Shown: in pieces, positions 47,072 to 55,888 of the stretch
How positions within the stretch are numbered: the stretch's first letter is position 1
Layout of the letters: each line of letters begins with the position of its first letter
Origin: Archangium violaceum
GTDB lineage: Bacteria > Myxococcota > Myxococcia > Myxococcales > Myxococcaceae
Length of the DNA: 64,000 nt
Direction of reading: 5' to 3'
Assembly (NCBI RefSeq): GCF_016859125.1
Contig: NZ_CP069338.1
Location: forward strand, 8,807,501 to 8,871,500
Notes under the pieces: generated by a model
What the model was told of the DNA's origin: nothing
The model's input: only the letters and a program-made list of their open reading frames with translations
The model's database searches: none
Position numbers and translations under genes: made by a program

Positions 47072-49222
47072 TCAGAAGCTCACGCCCTCGACGGCGGGCT
47101 TGGGCACCGTCAGCGACAGCCGCTGCGGCGTGGCGTCCTTCCCGTAGAAGGACTGGTACAGGTACAGGTCCGCCAGCACCTGCTTCACGTAGCCGCGCGT
47201 CTCGCGGAACGGAATCTCCTCGACGAAGAGATCCAGGGGCAGCGAGCCCTTCTGCCGCACCCACTTCACCGCCGCGTCCGGCCCCGCGTTGTAGGCCGCC
47301 GCCGCGAGCGCCGGGTGCGAGAAGCGCTTCATCAACTGCGACAGGTACCAGGCCCCGTACCGGATGCTCAGCGAGGGCGAGAAGAGCTCCGCGGGCGCCG
47401 GCTCCGGCTCCGCGAGCTTCTTCGCGATGGCGCGCGCCGTGGGCGGAATCACCTGCATCAGCCCGCGCGCGTCGGCGGCGCTGGCTACCTCGGGGCGGAA
47501 GGCGCTCTCGCGGCGCATGATGGCCCACACGAAGAACGGGCTCACCTTGTAGCGCGAGGCCTCGCTCTCCACCGCGCTGGCGAAGGCGCGCGGGTAGAAG
47601 GCGGCGAGCGCCTCGGGCACTCGCGCTCCGAAGGCCCGGCCCCACAGGTGCCGCGCGGCCACCGCGTGCGCGTGTCCGTACTCACCCAGCCGCAGCAGCG
47701 CATGCGCGAAGGTGAGCGCCTGCTCCTGGTTGCGGATGCGTGCCGTGCGCGACCGCACCTCCTCGGCCGCGTCGCTGAACAGCCCCGCCTCGGTGAGCGC
47801 CACCGCCAGCTTCAGCTCCGGCGGCACCTCGCCCGTCTCCAGCTGCTTGGGCGACTCGGGGAAGGCCGCGGGCGGCTCCTTGCCCAGCTCGCGCAACCGC
47901 TCGCTGGCGAGCAGCGCGTAGTAGGAATTGGGCGCGGTGGTGATGACGGCCGCGTAGCCGGGACCGGTGACGTCCACCTTGGCGCCCTCCAGCTCGTGGC
48001 TCCGGGCCGACCAGTAGCGAGCCTGGGGCACCAGGCTGCTGCGCGGAAATGTGCTCGTCAGCGTGTCGAGCACCTCGCGCGCCGCGCCGTACTGCTCCAG
48101 CCGGAGGTGCGCCAGCGCGCGGTACCACATGGCCTCGTCGCGACGCCGCGAGCGCGCGTGCCGCTGGTCGAAGGCCTTGAAGGACTTCACCGCGTCCTCG
48201 AAGCGCCCGCCCTGCAGGTCCAACCAACCCACGTAGAAGCCCGCCTCGTCGGCCACGCTCTCCTTGGGGTAGGACTTCTCCAAGGCCGCCATCAGCTCGC
48301 GGGCCTTCGCGTTGTCATCGGCCTTGAGCGCGCGGCGCGCGGTGACGTAGGCGGCCTCGGCGGCCACCGCGGGAGGCCCCTGGCGCGCCACGGCCAGCGC
48401 CTGCTCCGCCTCTTCCTTCTTCCCGGTGACGTACAGCGCCTGCGCGCGCACCAGCGCCACCTGCGCCTTGTCCTGCTTCGTGCGCGCCAGCTTCCGCGCC
48501 TCGGCCTTCTCCAACTCCTCCAGCACGCGCTTGGGCGCGCCCGCGTCGAGCAGCCCACGTGCCCGTTGCAGGTGCTCGGCCAGCGTCAGCCGCAGGGGCG
48601 GCTTCGTCGCCTCGAGCGCCGCCAGCGCCTCGTCCGCGTACGGGTGCGCGGGGTAGCGCAGCGCCACCGTCTTCAAATCCTCCCGCGCGCCGGTGGCGTT
48701 GCCCGCCGCCTTCCGGGCCTGGGCCCGCTGGTAGAGCAGCTCCGCCGAGGGCTCCTCCTTCGCGGCCTTCTCCAGCGCCGGGGCGGCCTCCTTCGCCTTG
48801 CCCGCGGCCAGCAGCGCCTCGCCCAGCCGGGCCCGCGCACGCGTCACCAGCGCGGGCGGGCCCTTCTCCACCGCCTGTCCGAAGGCCTCCGCCGCGGCCG
48901 CCGCGTCACCCGAATAGAAGTGCGCCTGCCCCTGGTAGTAGGCGAGGTAGGGCTGGAGCGGCGCGGACACGCGCGCGCCCGTGAGCAGGGTGCGAGCCTC
49001 TGCCACATCTCCCTCCGCCAGCGCGAGGGTTCCCGTGAGCAGGGCGATGCGGCCGGCATCGGCGCACTTGCTGGCCGTACAGGCCTCGAGGTCCTTGCGA
49101 GCCAGGGCCCGGGCCTCGGCGCGGTGTAGGCGTACCGCCTCCAGCGTCTCCGGTGACTGCGCCCACGCCCCTCCCGCGCCCAACACCACCGTGAGCAAAC
49201 CGGTCCCGGTCCACCGCCGCAT
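47072..49222 (-). CDS. Lytic transglycosylase (Slt70-like) with TPR-like superhelix
   Basis: The 716-residue product has a Sec signal peptide (MRRWTGTGLLTVVLGAGGAWA) and about 500 residues of helical TPR-like repeats resembling the Slt70 superhelical U domain. The C-terminal SLT domain has the catalytic Glu in MRRESAFRPEV, GLMQVIPPTA and AYNAGPDAA. It cleaves murein glycan strands in the periplasm with anhydro-muramyl formation. ATG 49222 is chosen because AAGGAG lies six bases upstream. It converges on psuG with ten bases between the stops. Confidence 0.93.
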   Translation of the reverse strand: MRRWTGTGLLTVVLGAGGAWAQSPETLEAVRLHRAEARALARKDLEACTASKCADAGRIALLTGTLALAEGDVAEARTLLTGARVSAPLQPYLAYYQGQAHFYSGDAAAAAEAFGQAVEKGPPALVTRARARLGEALLAAGKAKEAAPALEKAAKEEPSAELLYQRAQARKAAGNATGAREDLKTVALRYPAHPYADEALAALEATKPPLRLTLAEHLQRARGLLDAGAPKRVLEELEKAEARKLARTKQDKAQVALVRAQALYVTGKKEEAEQALAVARQGPPAVAAEAAYVTARRALKADDNAKARELMAALEKSYPKESVADEAGFYVGWLDLQGGRFEDAVKSFKAFDQRHARSRRRDEAMWYRALAHLRLEQYGAAREVLDTLTSTFPRSSLVPQARYWSARSHELEGAKVDVTGPGYAAVITTAPNSYYALLASERLRELGKEPPAAFPESPKQLETGEVPPELKLAVALTEAGLFSDAAEEVRSRTARIRNQEQALTFAHALLRLGEYGHAHAVAARHLWGRAFGARVPEALAAFYPRAFASAVESEASRYKVSPFFVWAIMRRESAFRPEVASAADARGLMQVIPPTARAIAKKLAEPEPAPAELFSPSLSIRYGAWYLSQLMKRFSHPALAAAAYNAGPDAAVKWVRQKGSLPLDLFVEEIPFRETRGYVKQVLADLYLYQSFYGKDATPQRLSLTVPKPAVEGVSF

Positions 49223-49618
49223 GTGCATCTCCTTTTGCGCTTTCCTCGCGCAGCGAAGGGCTGAAAAACAGGGGACCCGGCCTACACATTCCCACCCACT
49301 ACACCCACCAGGTCGTACCCAACCTGTCCAGGGTGCGGTTTGACAGCCGGGCCGACAAGCCCTAGATCGGCCCCCGCAACGGCAGGGACCCGGGTGTCCA
49401 GCAGTTGTCAGTCCATTCGCCGCTGGCATTCGTGAAATGAGCGTTACTTGGCGTAAGTGGTCCTGGCCCGTTGCGTCATAAGGGAGCGCTTTTTAGGTTG
49501 TGCCGCCATTTCAGGAGCATGACCTGAAAGGTCACCGATGAGGTGACAAGGCGTTCCGGGCCAATGGTGGCCCCATGAGTTCGGGGGGGAAACAGCTCTA
49601 CTGGGAGGGCTCCGTTCC
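49223..49618. other. 396-base intergenic region with structured leader
   Basis: No gene is supported here. TTGACA at 49339-49344 with TAGATC at 49363-49368 (18-base spacing) could be a plus-strand promoter. Downstream, three successive hairpins (49509-49573) precede the small gene at 49619. The left part should also hold the minus-strand promoter of the lytic transglycosylase, which I cannot pinpoint. Confidence 0.5.
49509..49573 (+). promoter_or_regulatory. Three tandem hairpins in a 5' leader (candidate structured RNA)
   Basis: TTTCAGG (49509-49515) pairs with CCTGAAA (49523-49529). GTCACC (49531-49536) pairs with GGTGAC (49542-49547). GGGCCA (49558-49563) pairs with TGGCCC (49568-49573). 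All three are perfect stems with 4-7 base loops, ending 45 bases before the ATG at 49619. I cannot match it to a known riboswitch class. Confidence 0.5.
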
Positions 49619-49855
49619 ATGCTGAAGCCGTGTCCGACTGATCTGCCGCAGACCATCAACCCCGAGGCCGGGCCCAAGCGGGCCGGTGTCGAGACGCATC
49701 GCAATCTCAACTGCAGCTACTACGACAACTGTCTTGACGAGGCTGTGCGTCGCGGTTGGCAGTCCTTCACCTGCGTGAAGTGCCAGATGAACCAGCAAGT
49801 GGCTCCGCCACAGATGGGCATCGAGGCGTACGCCACGCAGCGCCGCGCCATCTGA
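49619..49855 (+). CDS. Small Cys-containing protein, 78 aa
   Basis: The short soluble product has a conserved-looking core NLNCSYYDNCLDEAVRRGWQ followed by FTCVKC. Four Cys in this central segment, arranged C-x6-C and C-x2-C, could bind a metal. I recall similar small delta-proteobacterial proteins of unknown function; no family name can be assigned with confidence. GGGAGGGCTCCGTTCC precedes the ATG. The structured leader upstream suggests regulated expression. Confidence 0.75.
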   Translation: MLKPCPTDLPQTINPEAGPKRAGVETHRNLNCSYYDNCLDEAVRRGWQSFTCVKCQMNQQVAPPQMGIEAYATQRRAI

Positions 49856-49882
49856 GGCGGCTGCCGTTCATGCGCGAGAGGC

Positions 49883-49909
49883 GGCTCCCGGCGTGCCGGG
49901 CCGGGAGCC
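49883..49909. terminator. Hairpin between convergent genes
   Basis: GGCTCCCGG (49883-49891) pairs perfectly with CCGGGAGCC (49901-49909). It lies between the small Cys protein gene and the convergent CAP-domain gene, fitting a bidirectional terminator without a T-run. Confidence 0.55.
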
Positions 49910-49913
49910 ACGC

Positions 49914-51428
49914 TCAACGCGTGGCGGCGTAGATGACGACCATCCAGTACTGACCCTTCCCGTAGGTGCGCGAGTCCCCGCGGACGGCGCCCACGCCCAC
50001 CAGGGTGTTCTTGCGCTCCCCGAGGTTCTTCGAGTCCGGGAGCAGGGAAGGACTCTCCGCCACATAGAAATCCACCGACGCGCTCCTGGCCGTGTCCAGG
50101 GCCTCGAAGACGCGCTCGTGCACCTTGGAGCCGGGCAGCTGCACGCGGGGCTGGTCCTGCTCCAACGCGCGCCGGGCATGGTCGCGGGCGATCCGCTCCA
50201 GCACGGGGTTGCGCTCCAGCGGGGGCAGGCCGCGCGAGGCGCGGTGCGTGGCGAGGGCCCGATAGGCCTCCTCGAGGGGATCCACCGGGGCGGCGCTCTC
50301 GGGGGAGCCTCCGTTGGCGGAGAAGACCTCGGTGACGATGGCCTGGTCGCGCCCGTCCACCTTCTGGAAGGTCACCCCGATGCCGGCATGGGTGAACTGG
50401 GTGCCGAGCAGGTTGCCGCGGTGGCCGGGGCTGAGCTCGATGCCGAAGTGGGCGGCGAGCGGCCCGGAGGCCAGGCCGAGGTTCTCCCCGGCGATGCGGT
50501 AGCGGGAGCCAGCGGAGGCCAGGCGGCCCCGCAGGTCCGAGCCATCCGGAGCCACGTGGGCGAAGAAGCCCTCCTTCGCCATGCGATCGCTGTAGGCCTG
50601 GGCCACGCCGTTGAGGGTGTCGTCGAGCGCCAGGGGCTTCAGGTCATGGGCGCGGCGCAGGGCGTTGATGCGCTCCAACACCGCCACGCGGGCGTCCTCC
50701 ACGGTGGTGGGCTCGACCAGACGCTCGCGCTCGCCGCGCTGCTTCGTACTCCCCACATCCACGAGGAAGAGCGCGGCCACCTCGGGCCCCCGCTCGCCGC
50801 GGCCGATGAGCTCCACGGTGTAGCGGCCCTCGGTGGGGAAGAGGAGCCGGGAGCAGAAGGAGGGGCCCGACTCGCGCGTGAGCGGGGGATGCTCCACGCG
50901 CCCATCGGGCCGGGTGACGTAGACCTCGGTCCCGCGCAGCGGGGACTCGAGCCGGCCGCACAGGCTCTGGCCGATGCCGGGCTTGTCGAAGGCGCGGGGG
51001 AAGCGCTCGAGGGTGGCCTTGCGCTCGGTGAGCAGCAGCACGAGCGTGGCGCGCTCTCCCTTCACCGCCACACCCAGGCCCATGTGGCTGGCGGGCTCCT
51101 GGTTGAGATCCTTCCGGGCGAGCAGTGTGTCCACGGCGTGCTCGCGCTCCCAGGCGCGGATGACGTAGGAGCGGGGGCTCGGATCGGAGCCACCCGAGTC
51201 GCTGACGGCCTCGGTGAGGGCGAGCAGCTCCACGGCGCCGGAGGGGCTGTCGTCGAGCGCCTCGCGGGCGAGCCTGCGAGCGGCCTGGGTGAGGGCGGGG
51301 TCTGCCTGGGGGGCGCGCCGGCCCACGCGCTCGAACTCCTGGAGGACGTAGCGCGAGGCCTGCTGCTCCATGGAGGCGGAGGTGAGCGGGGTGGCTGCCA
51401 GGAGGGCGCCGAGGGCGAGGACGAGCAT
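49914..51428 (-). CDS. CAP (SCP/PR1-like) domain exported protein, 504 aa
   Basis: An N-terminal signal peptide ([18 protein letters not shown]) is followed by a first region of about 250 residues I do not recognise. A CAP domain spans about 270-390 (INALRRAHDLKPLALDD, AYSDRMAKEGFFAHVAPDG, RIAGENLGLA, SPGHRGNLL). The His/Glu residues of the CAP cavity are present. A C-terminal segment of about 100 residues (RNPVLERIARDHARRALEQD) looks like a partial second copy. Bacterial CAP proteins are secreted and of mostly unknown function. The start overlaps the stop of the DUF721 gene by one base. Confidence 0.85.
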   Translation of the reverse strand: MLVLALGALLAATPLTSASMEQQASRYVLQEFERVGRRAPQADPALTQAARRLAREALDDSPSGAVELLALTEAVSDSGGSDPSPRSYVIRAWEREHAVDTLLARKDLNQEPASHMGLGVAVKGERATLVLLLTERKATLERFPRAFDKPGIGQSLCGRLESPLRGTEVYVTRPDGRVEHPPLTRESGPSFCSRLLFPTEGRYTVELIGRGERGPEVAALFLVDVGSTKQRGERERLVEPTTVEDARVAVLERINALRRAHDLKPLALDDTLNGVAQAYSDRMAKEGFFAHVAPDGSDLRGRLASAGSRYRIAGENLGLASGPLAAHFGIELSPGHRGNLLGTQFTHAGIGVTFQKVDGRDQAIVTEVFSANGGSPESAAPVDPLEEAYRALATHRASRGLPPLERNPVLERIARDHARRALEQDQPRVQLPGSKVHERVFEALDTARSASVDFYVAESPSLLPDSKNLGERKNTLVGVGAVRGDSRTYGKGQYWMVVIYAATR

Positions 51429-51724
51429 CACTCCTCCAGCCGGAAGACGAGCGCGGACACGGCACCCGGCCCCAGACGGCTGTTGAGCTGCTCGCGCAGG
51501 GAGCCCTCCTGCCGGGACAGGGTGAGGGCCCACTCGGCGCTGACCACGTTGACCACCAGGGTGCCTCCTTCGAGGGAGTGGGGCCGGGTGTGTTTGGAGA
51601 TATGGGGCCCCACCGTGGCGTTCCAAACCGGGACGAGGGGGCGGCCCTTCCCGGACTGTTCGGCCAGTCGGGCCAGGACGTTGGGGAGGAGTTGGTCGAG
51701 GGTCTTCGGGTCGCGCCGGGCCAT
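51428..51724 (-). CDS. DUF721 (DciA-like) protein, 98 aa
   Basis: The short product (MARRDPKTLDQLLPNVLARL ... LVPVWNATVGPHISKHTRPHSLEGGTL ... WALTLSRQEGSLREQLNSRLG) matches DUF721, the family containing DciA, the replicative-helicase operator that replaces DnaC in many bacteria. ATG 51724 is chosen to give the family's usual N-terminus; ATGs at 51736/51739 are in frame. It is coupled to the downstream CAP gene by a one-base overlap. DciA function is inferred from family only. Confidence 0.8.
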   Translation of the reverse strand: MARRDPKTLDQLLPNVLARLAEQSGKGRPLVPVWNATVGPHISKHTRPHSLEGGTLVVNVVSAEWALTLSRQEGSLREQLNSRLGPGAVSALVFRLEE

Positions 51725-51923
51725 GCGAGGGCTCATCATCGACCGGAGCGGGGGGAATGCCAAACGGGGAGTGCAGGGCGGGGTTGTCATGGGTGGAAGG
51801 GGCCACGGACGTGCAACCTCACGGAATCAGGCCCTGGCATGGCGCTGGCTAGGCGGTGTCGCCGAGCCCTGCTTGACAAGGTCCGAGGGGAATCGTTTCC
51901 CTCCCCCCTGACTGGAGCCGCCG

Positions 51924-54305
51924 ATGAATCCCCCCCTTCGTCTGGTGCTATGCGCCGTCCTGGTGTCGTGCACGAGCCTGTGGTGTGCCTGTTCCCCGAG
52001 CAATGAGTTGGCTCCCCCCGGGGAGTCGCCGGACACACCCAACGGGGGCGCGTGCCAGGTGGACCAGGACTGCCCTGCGTTCGGGCTGTTCTTCTGCGAC
52101 ACCGTGATGTCGCGTTGCATGCCCGCCTGCCGGACGCAGGAGGACTGCATGGCGGCGAGGCGGGGCGAGTACCGGATATCCCAGTGCGACACCAATCCGC
52201 TGGGCTGCCGGTGTGACGACAACCGGTGCGTGGAGGCCCTGTGCTCGGCGGACGCGGAGTGCGAGGGGTCGGGGCGGGTGTGCCGCAACGGCCGGTGTGA
52301 GCGGGCACCGGAGGCGAGCGCGGTGAAGGCGTGCCAGGTGGTGCCGGACTACGTGGTGGGGCGCCAGGGGACGTCGGCGCGTTTCTCGGTGCTGGCGGTG
52401 GACGCGGGGGGCCGGGCGGTGGTGGTGCCCTCGGGTGTCACCTGGATGGCGTTGGACGAGAGCGTCCAGGGGGGCGGGGTGGGCGCGTCGTCTTCCTTCG
52501 AGCTGTCGGCGGCGACGGAGGAGGCGCGGGAGTCGGTACGGGCGCGGGTGGGCGGGGCCACGTGCTCGGCGCGGGTGCGCGTGCTGGGGGCGGTGACTCC
52601 GGGGACGTTGCGCGCGGTGGTGACGGACGAGCAGACGGGCCGCCCCCTTCCGGGCGCGGTGGTGGTGGCGGCGGACGCGCGGGGGGCGGTGTCGGCCTCG
52701 GTCAGGACGGACGCGAGTGGGGTGGCGACCCTGGCGGCGCCGACGGGGGCGGGGAGCGTCTCGGTATTCCACTCGGACTTCGACTACCTCACGGTGGCGC
52801 ACGAGGGGCCCGGGGGCCCGAGGGATCTGGCACTGCCGTTGCGGCGCAACCCCGCGGACCGGTACGGGGGCTACAAGGGCACCTTCCGGAACCTGTCGAA
52901 GAGCCTGGACATGCACGCGGGGCTGGCGGGGCTGTCATCACCGGATGGGGTGACGGACCTGTCGGCGTCGCGGCTGACGGGTCCGGCGCGCCGGGTGAGC
53001 TACACGACCCTGGGAGGGCAGACGCGCGAGGCGACGGTGCCAGCGGGGGCGTACGTGGTGCTCCCGGGCACCACGCTGAGCGTGACGGACGGGTCGGCGC
53101 GGGGGTTGGCGGGAGTGTGCGACGAGGCGCTCGCGGGGGTGGAGAACCCCGAGGAGGCGATGGCCCTGGGCGCGTGCGGCACGCGGACGGCGTGGGCGCT
53201 GGGCGGGGACATCCCGCTCAAGTCCCTGCCCCTGCTGTCGGGCGAGACGATGGACGTGGGGCAGTTGCTGGCGCAGACGATTCCGATGATGCGCACCTTC
53301 AGCTCCTCGGTGGTGCGGGACGTGGGTTTCGGGTTGAAGGCGACTCCGGGGGTGGACACGGGCGCGCCGGACTTCAGCGATCAGTCGCACTTCGAGGAAG
53401 TGGACCACGACTTCGCCGCGGACCAGAGCATGGGGCTGGCCTTCCCGTTCGCCGTCCGGGTGCCGACGCTGCCGTGTTACCTGGGGACGTGGATGGATAA
53501 CGTGGCGGTGCTGGGCGTGGCGCGGGTGCCGGGGCGCGGCGTGGTGCCCCTGGGGATGGGCATGGCGGTGAACACGACCCCGGCGGATCCGAACACGGAC
53601 CAGCAGGCGGGCCTGCCGGGGCCGGGACTGGTGCTCGTGCGGATGGCGCCCGCGCACCACGGACTCGAGGGCAGCCCGTACGAGCTGATGGTCACGGCCT
53701 CGTCCTCCGCGAACGGCACGACGGCGGGCTCGGCCTCGAGCGTGCTCATCCACCGCACCCTGGAGGCGCTGCCCTTCGATCCGAAGGGAGGCACACCGCT
53801 CGTCGTGAAGGGGCCCTTCCTGCCCGTGCCCGAGGGCTTCCGCTACAACTACGCGCAGGAGCCGGCGGACGGGCTCGAGGGCCGGCAGCTCCGCCTCGTG
53901 TCGCCACCGGCCTCGCCGTCGCTGCCCACGACGACGGTGCTGCGAGCGGTGTTCACGAACCGGGCGAAGCACCGCTGGGTGGTGCTGATGGACGTGGAGA
54001 GGGCCGCGAAGGGCCTGCGGCTGCCCCTGCCACCCGCTTCCGTCGAGGCGCCGACGGACGCCTTCGAGGATCGGACGTACCTGGGCGATCTCACGGGCTC
54101 CCGCTCGCCGTTCGGAATGCAGGCACTGGTGCTGCGCAGGACGGGGACGCCGGAGGGAGAGGAGTTGGATCTGCGGGGGCTGGTGGAGGCGGACGGAGTG
54201 GACCTGGAGCACCTGGGGGTGCTGACGGTGGCGTGGTCGTCATTGGAGCCGGCGGGCCAGCCTCGGGTCCCACCTGTGAGCGGCACGTGTGCGATCGCCC
54301 CTTGA
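51924..54305 (+). CDS. Large Cys-rich surface lipoprotein, 793 aa
   Basis: A lipoprotein signal (MNPPLRLVLCAVLVSCTSLW, lipobox near LWCAC) is followed by a Cys-rich region (about 40-130) with EGF/Myxo-type repeats (CQVDQDCPAFG, CRTQEDCMAAR, CSADAECEGSG). Then come an Ig-like region, a carboxypeptidase-regulatory-like or CnaB-type fold (TLRAVVTDEQTGRPLPGAVV) and a C-terminal domain of about 450 residues I do not recognise. GGAGCCGCCG precedes the ATG. Cys-rich lipoproteins of this style are common in myxobacteria and probably sit on the cell surface. Confidence 0.85.
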   Translation: MNPPLRLVLCAVLVSCTSLWCACSPSNELAPPGESPDTPNGGACQVDQDCPAFGLFFCDTVMSRCMPACRTQEDCMAARRGEYRISQCDTNPLGCRCDDNRCVEALCSADAECEGSGRVCRNGRCERAPEASAVKACQVVPDYVVGRQGTSARFSVLAVDAGGRAVVVPSGVTWMALDESVQGGGVGASSSFELSAATEEARESVRARVGGATCSARVRVLGAVTPGTLRAVVTDEQTGRPLPGAVVVAADARGAVSASVRTDASGVATLAAPTGAGSVSVFHSDFDYLTVAHEGPGGPRDLALPLRRNPADRYGGYKGTFRNLSKSLDMHAGLAGLSSPDGVTDLSASRLTGPARRVSYTTLGGQTREATVPAGAYVVLPGTTLSVTDGSARGLAGVCDEALAGVENPEEAMALGACGTRTAWALGGDIPLKSLPLLSGETMDVGQLLAQTIPMMRTFSSSVVRDVGFGLKATPGVDTGAPDFSDQSHFEEVDHDFAADQSMGLAFPFAVRVPTLPCYLGTWMDNVAVLGVARVPGRGVVPLGMGMAVNTTPADPNTDQQAGLPGPGLVLVRMAPAHHGLEGSPYELMVTASSSANGTTAGSASSVLIHRTLEALPFDPKGGTPLVVKGPFLPVPEGFRYNYAQEPADGLEGRQLRLVSPPASPSLPTTTVLRAVFTNRAKHRWVVLMDVERAAKGLRLPLPPASVEAPTDAFEDRTYLGDLTGSRSPFGMQALVLRRTGTPEGEELDLRGLVEADGVDLEHLGVLTVAWSSLEPAGQPRVPPVSGTCAIAP

Positions 54306-54457
54306 GAAGGAAGCGCCCGCGCCCCTGCCCGCTCATCCCTTGAGAATTTTGGGAGGGCCCGTGGTGACGCAGGAGACTCGGGCGCACACAGCCGTACAGC
54401 AACGAATGTGCAACGGCTGGCTACGGACGTTTTCCGGGTGGTACCGTCCTATCCGGT

Positions 54458-55336
54458 ATGGCGCAGAACGAGACGGTCGTCACGGTCATCTCGAAGATCT
54501 CCGAGCGGCCGGTCAATCAAGACGCGGCCCTGGTGGTCATCTACGGCCTGGATCTGGGCAGGAAGCACGATCTGTCCAAGGAGGAGATCCTGATCGGACG
54601 CTCCTCGAAGGCGGAGATCCAGGTGGACCAGGAGTCCATCAGCCGCAACCACGCGTGCATCACGAACACGCGTCGTGGGGTGTTCATCAAGGATCTGGAG
54701 TCCACGAACGGGACGTTCGTGAACGACGAGCCGGTGCAGGGCGAGAAGGAGCTGCGCAACGGAGATCTGGTGAAGATCGGGCGGACGATCTTCAAGTTCA
54801 TCGCGGGAGGGAACATCGAGGCGGCGTACCACGATGAGATCTACCGGCTGACGACGATGGACGGGCTGACGCAGATCTACAACCGGCGCTACTTCGAGGA
54901 GGCGCTGGAGCGGGAGGTCTCGCGCTCGAGGAGATACGAGCGGAGCCTGGCGCTGGTGATGTTCGACGTGGACCACTTCAAGCTGGTGAACGATCGATAC
55001 GGGCACCTGGCGGGGGACTACGTGCTGAAGCAGCTGGCGTCGACGCTGCGCACGAAGATCCGGCGGGAGGACGTGTTCGCGAGGTATGGCGGGGAGGAGT
55101 TCGGGATGCTGCTGCCGGAGATCGACCTGGCGGGGGCGGTGAAGCTCTCGGACAAGGTGAGGAAGCTGGTGGAGACGCAGCACTTCGAGTTCGACAAGAA
55201 CGTCATCCCGGTGTCGATCTCGCTGGGGGTGGCGGTCCTGGCGGCGGACCACCGGGACTCGGCGGACCTGAAGCGAGCGGCGGACGGGAAGCTGTACGAG
55301 GCGAAGGCGGCGGGCCGAAACCGCGTGTGCGCGTGA
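54458..55336 (+). CDS. FHA-GGDEF diguanylate cyclase
   Basis: The 292-residue soluble product has an FHA domain (about 25-115; IGRSSKAEIQV, SRNHACI, DLESTNGTFVND). An intact GGDEF domain follows (about 130-290) with active-site GGEEF, metal Asp in MFDVDHFK and a product-inhibition I-site RRED five residues before GGEEF. It should make c-di-GMP, switched by binding of phosphothreonine partners to FHA. Its stop overlaps the start of the next gene (GTGA). Confidence 0.95.
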   Translation: MAQNETVVTVISKISERPVNQDAALVVIYGLDLGRKHDLSKEEILIGRSSKAEIQVDQESISRNHACITNTRRGVFIKDLESTNGTFVNDEPVQGEKELRNGDLVKIGRTIFKFIAGGNIEAAYHDEIYRLTTMDGLTQIYNRRYFEEALEREVSRSRRYERSLALVMFDVDHFKLVNDRYGHLAGDYVLKQLASTLRTKIRREDVFARYGGEEFGMLLPEIDLAGAVKLSDKVRKLVETQHFEFDKNVIPVSISLGVAVLAADHRDSADLKRAADGKLYEAKAAGRNRVCA

Positions 55337-55872
55337 GCCCGCAGGGGGGTCGCCCCGTGCGGGAGTGGCTCCTGGGCTTCGATGCGCGGGAGCTGTGGCT
55401 CGACGTGGGGAGCCAGTGGGACGCGTCGCGGCGAGGCCTCTACCTGCTCCGGGAAGACGCGAGGAAGCCGCTGGCGACGGACGCGACGGTATGGCCCTCC
55501 CTGTTCGGAGAAGGGCTTCCCGAGAGCGAACGCGAGCGGCTGGGACTGCGCGATGCGAGCCGGCCGGAGTGGACGGGACCGAACGCGCCGCTGTGGGACG
55601 ACCTGGAGCGGATGCGGAGCTGCCTGGCCTCGCTGGGCGCGGTGCGGAATCAGCCGCATGCGCTCTGCGGATACACGGAGTCCGAGGCTCCAGGCCTCCG
55701 GGCTCAATGGTCGGGACACCTGAACGAGCACCATCTGCTGGGTGACCTGGGGCGGGCGCTGGAGTTCCGGGACGCCAGTGACGAGCGCGTGCCCGAGCAC
55801 GCGCCGTTCTTCGTGTTCGGCCTCTGGCTCATCGAAACGAGAATGGGCACCCGCTCTCAAGGCCTATCTTGA
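55333..55872 (+). CDS. Hypothetical protein coupled to the diguanylate cyclase, 179 aa
   Basis: The start GTG at 55333 overlaps the cyclase stop by four bases; GTG 55327 is an alternative. The product is soluble, Trp-rich and acidic (REWLLGFDARELWLDVGSQW, RPEWTGPNAPLWDDLERM). It has no motif I recognise and no signal peptide. Coupling suggests a role linked to c-di-GMP output or FHA input. Codon use is like that of its neighbours, which supports it as a real gene. Confidence 0.65.
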   Translation: MSPQGGRPVREWLLGFDARELWLDVGSQWDASRRGLYLLREDARKPLATDATVWPSLFGEGLPESERERLGLRDASRPEWTGPNAPLWDDLERMRSCLASLGAVRNQPHALCGYTESEAPGLRAQWSGHLNEHHLLGDLGRALEFRDASDERVPEHAPFFVFGLWLIETRMGTRSQGLS

Positions 55873-55888
55873 GATGTCTTGCTCCTGC

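Noticed and set aside
47315-49129. Plus-strand open frame of about 600 codons
   Set aside because: It is antisense to the lytic transglycosylase with low-complexity Arg/Leu composition.
49339-49368. Confident promoter for the small Cys protein
   Set aside because: TTGACA is perfect but the paired TAGATC is weak and the start would be about 245 bases from the ATG, so it is mentioned only as possible.
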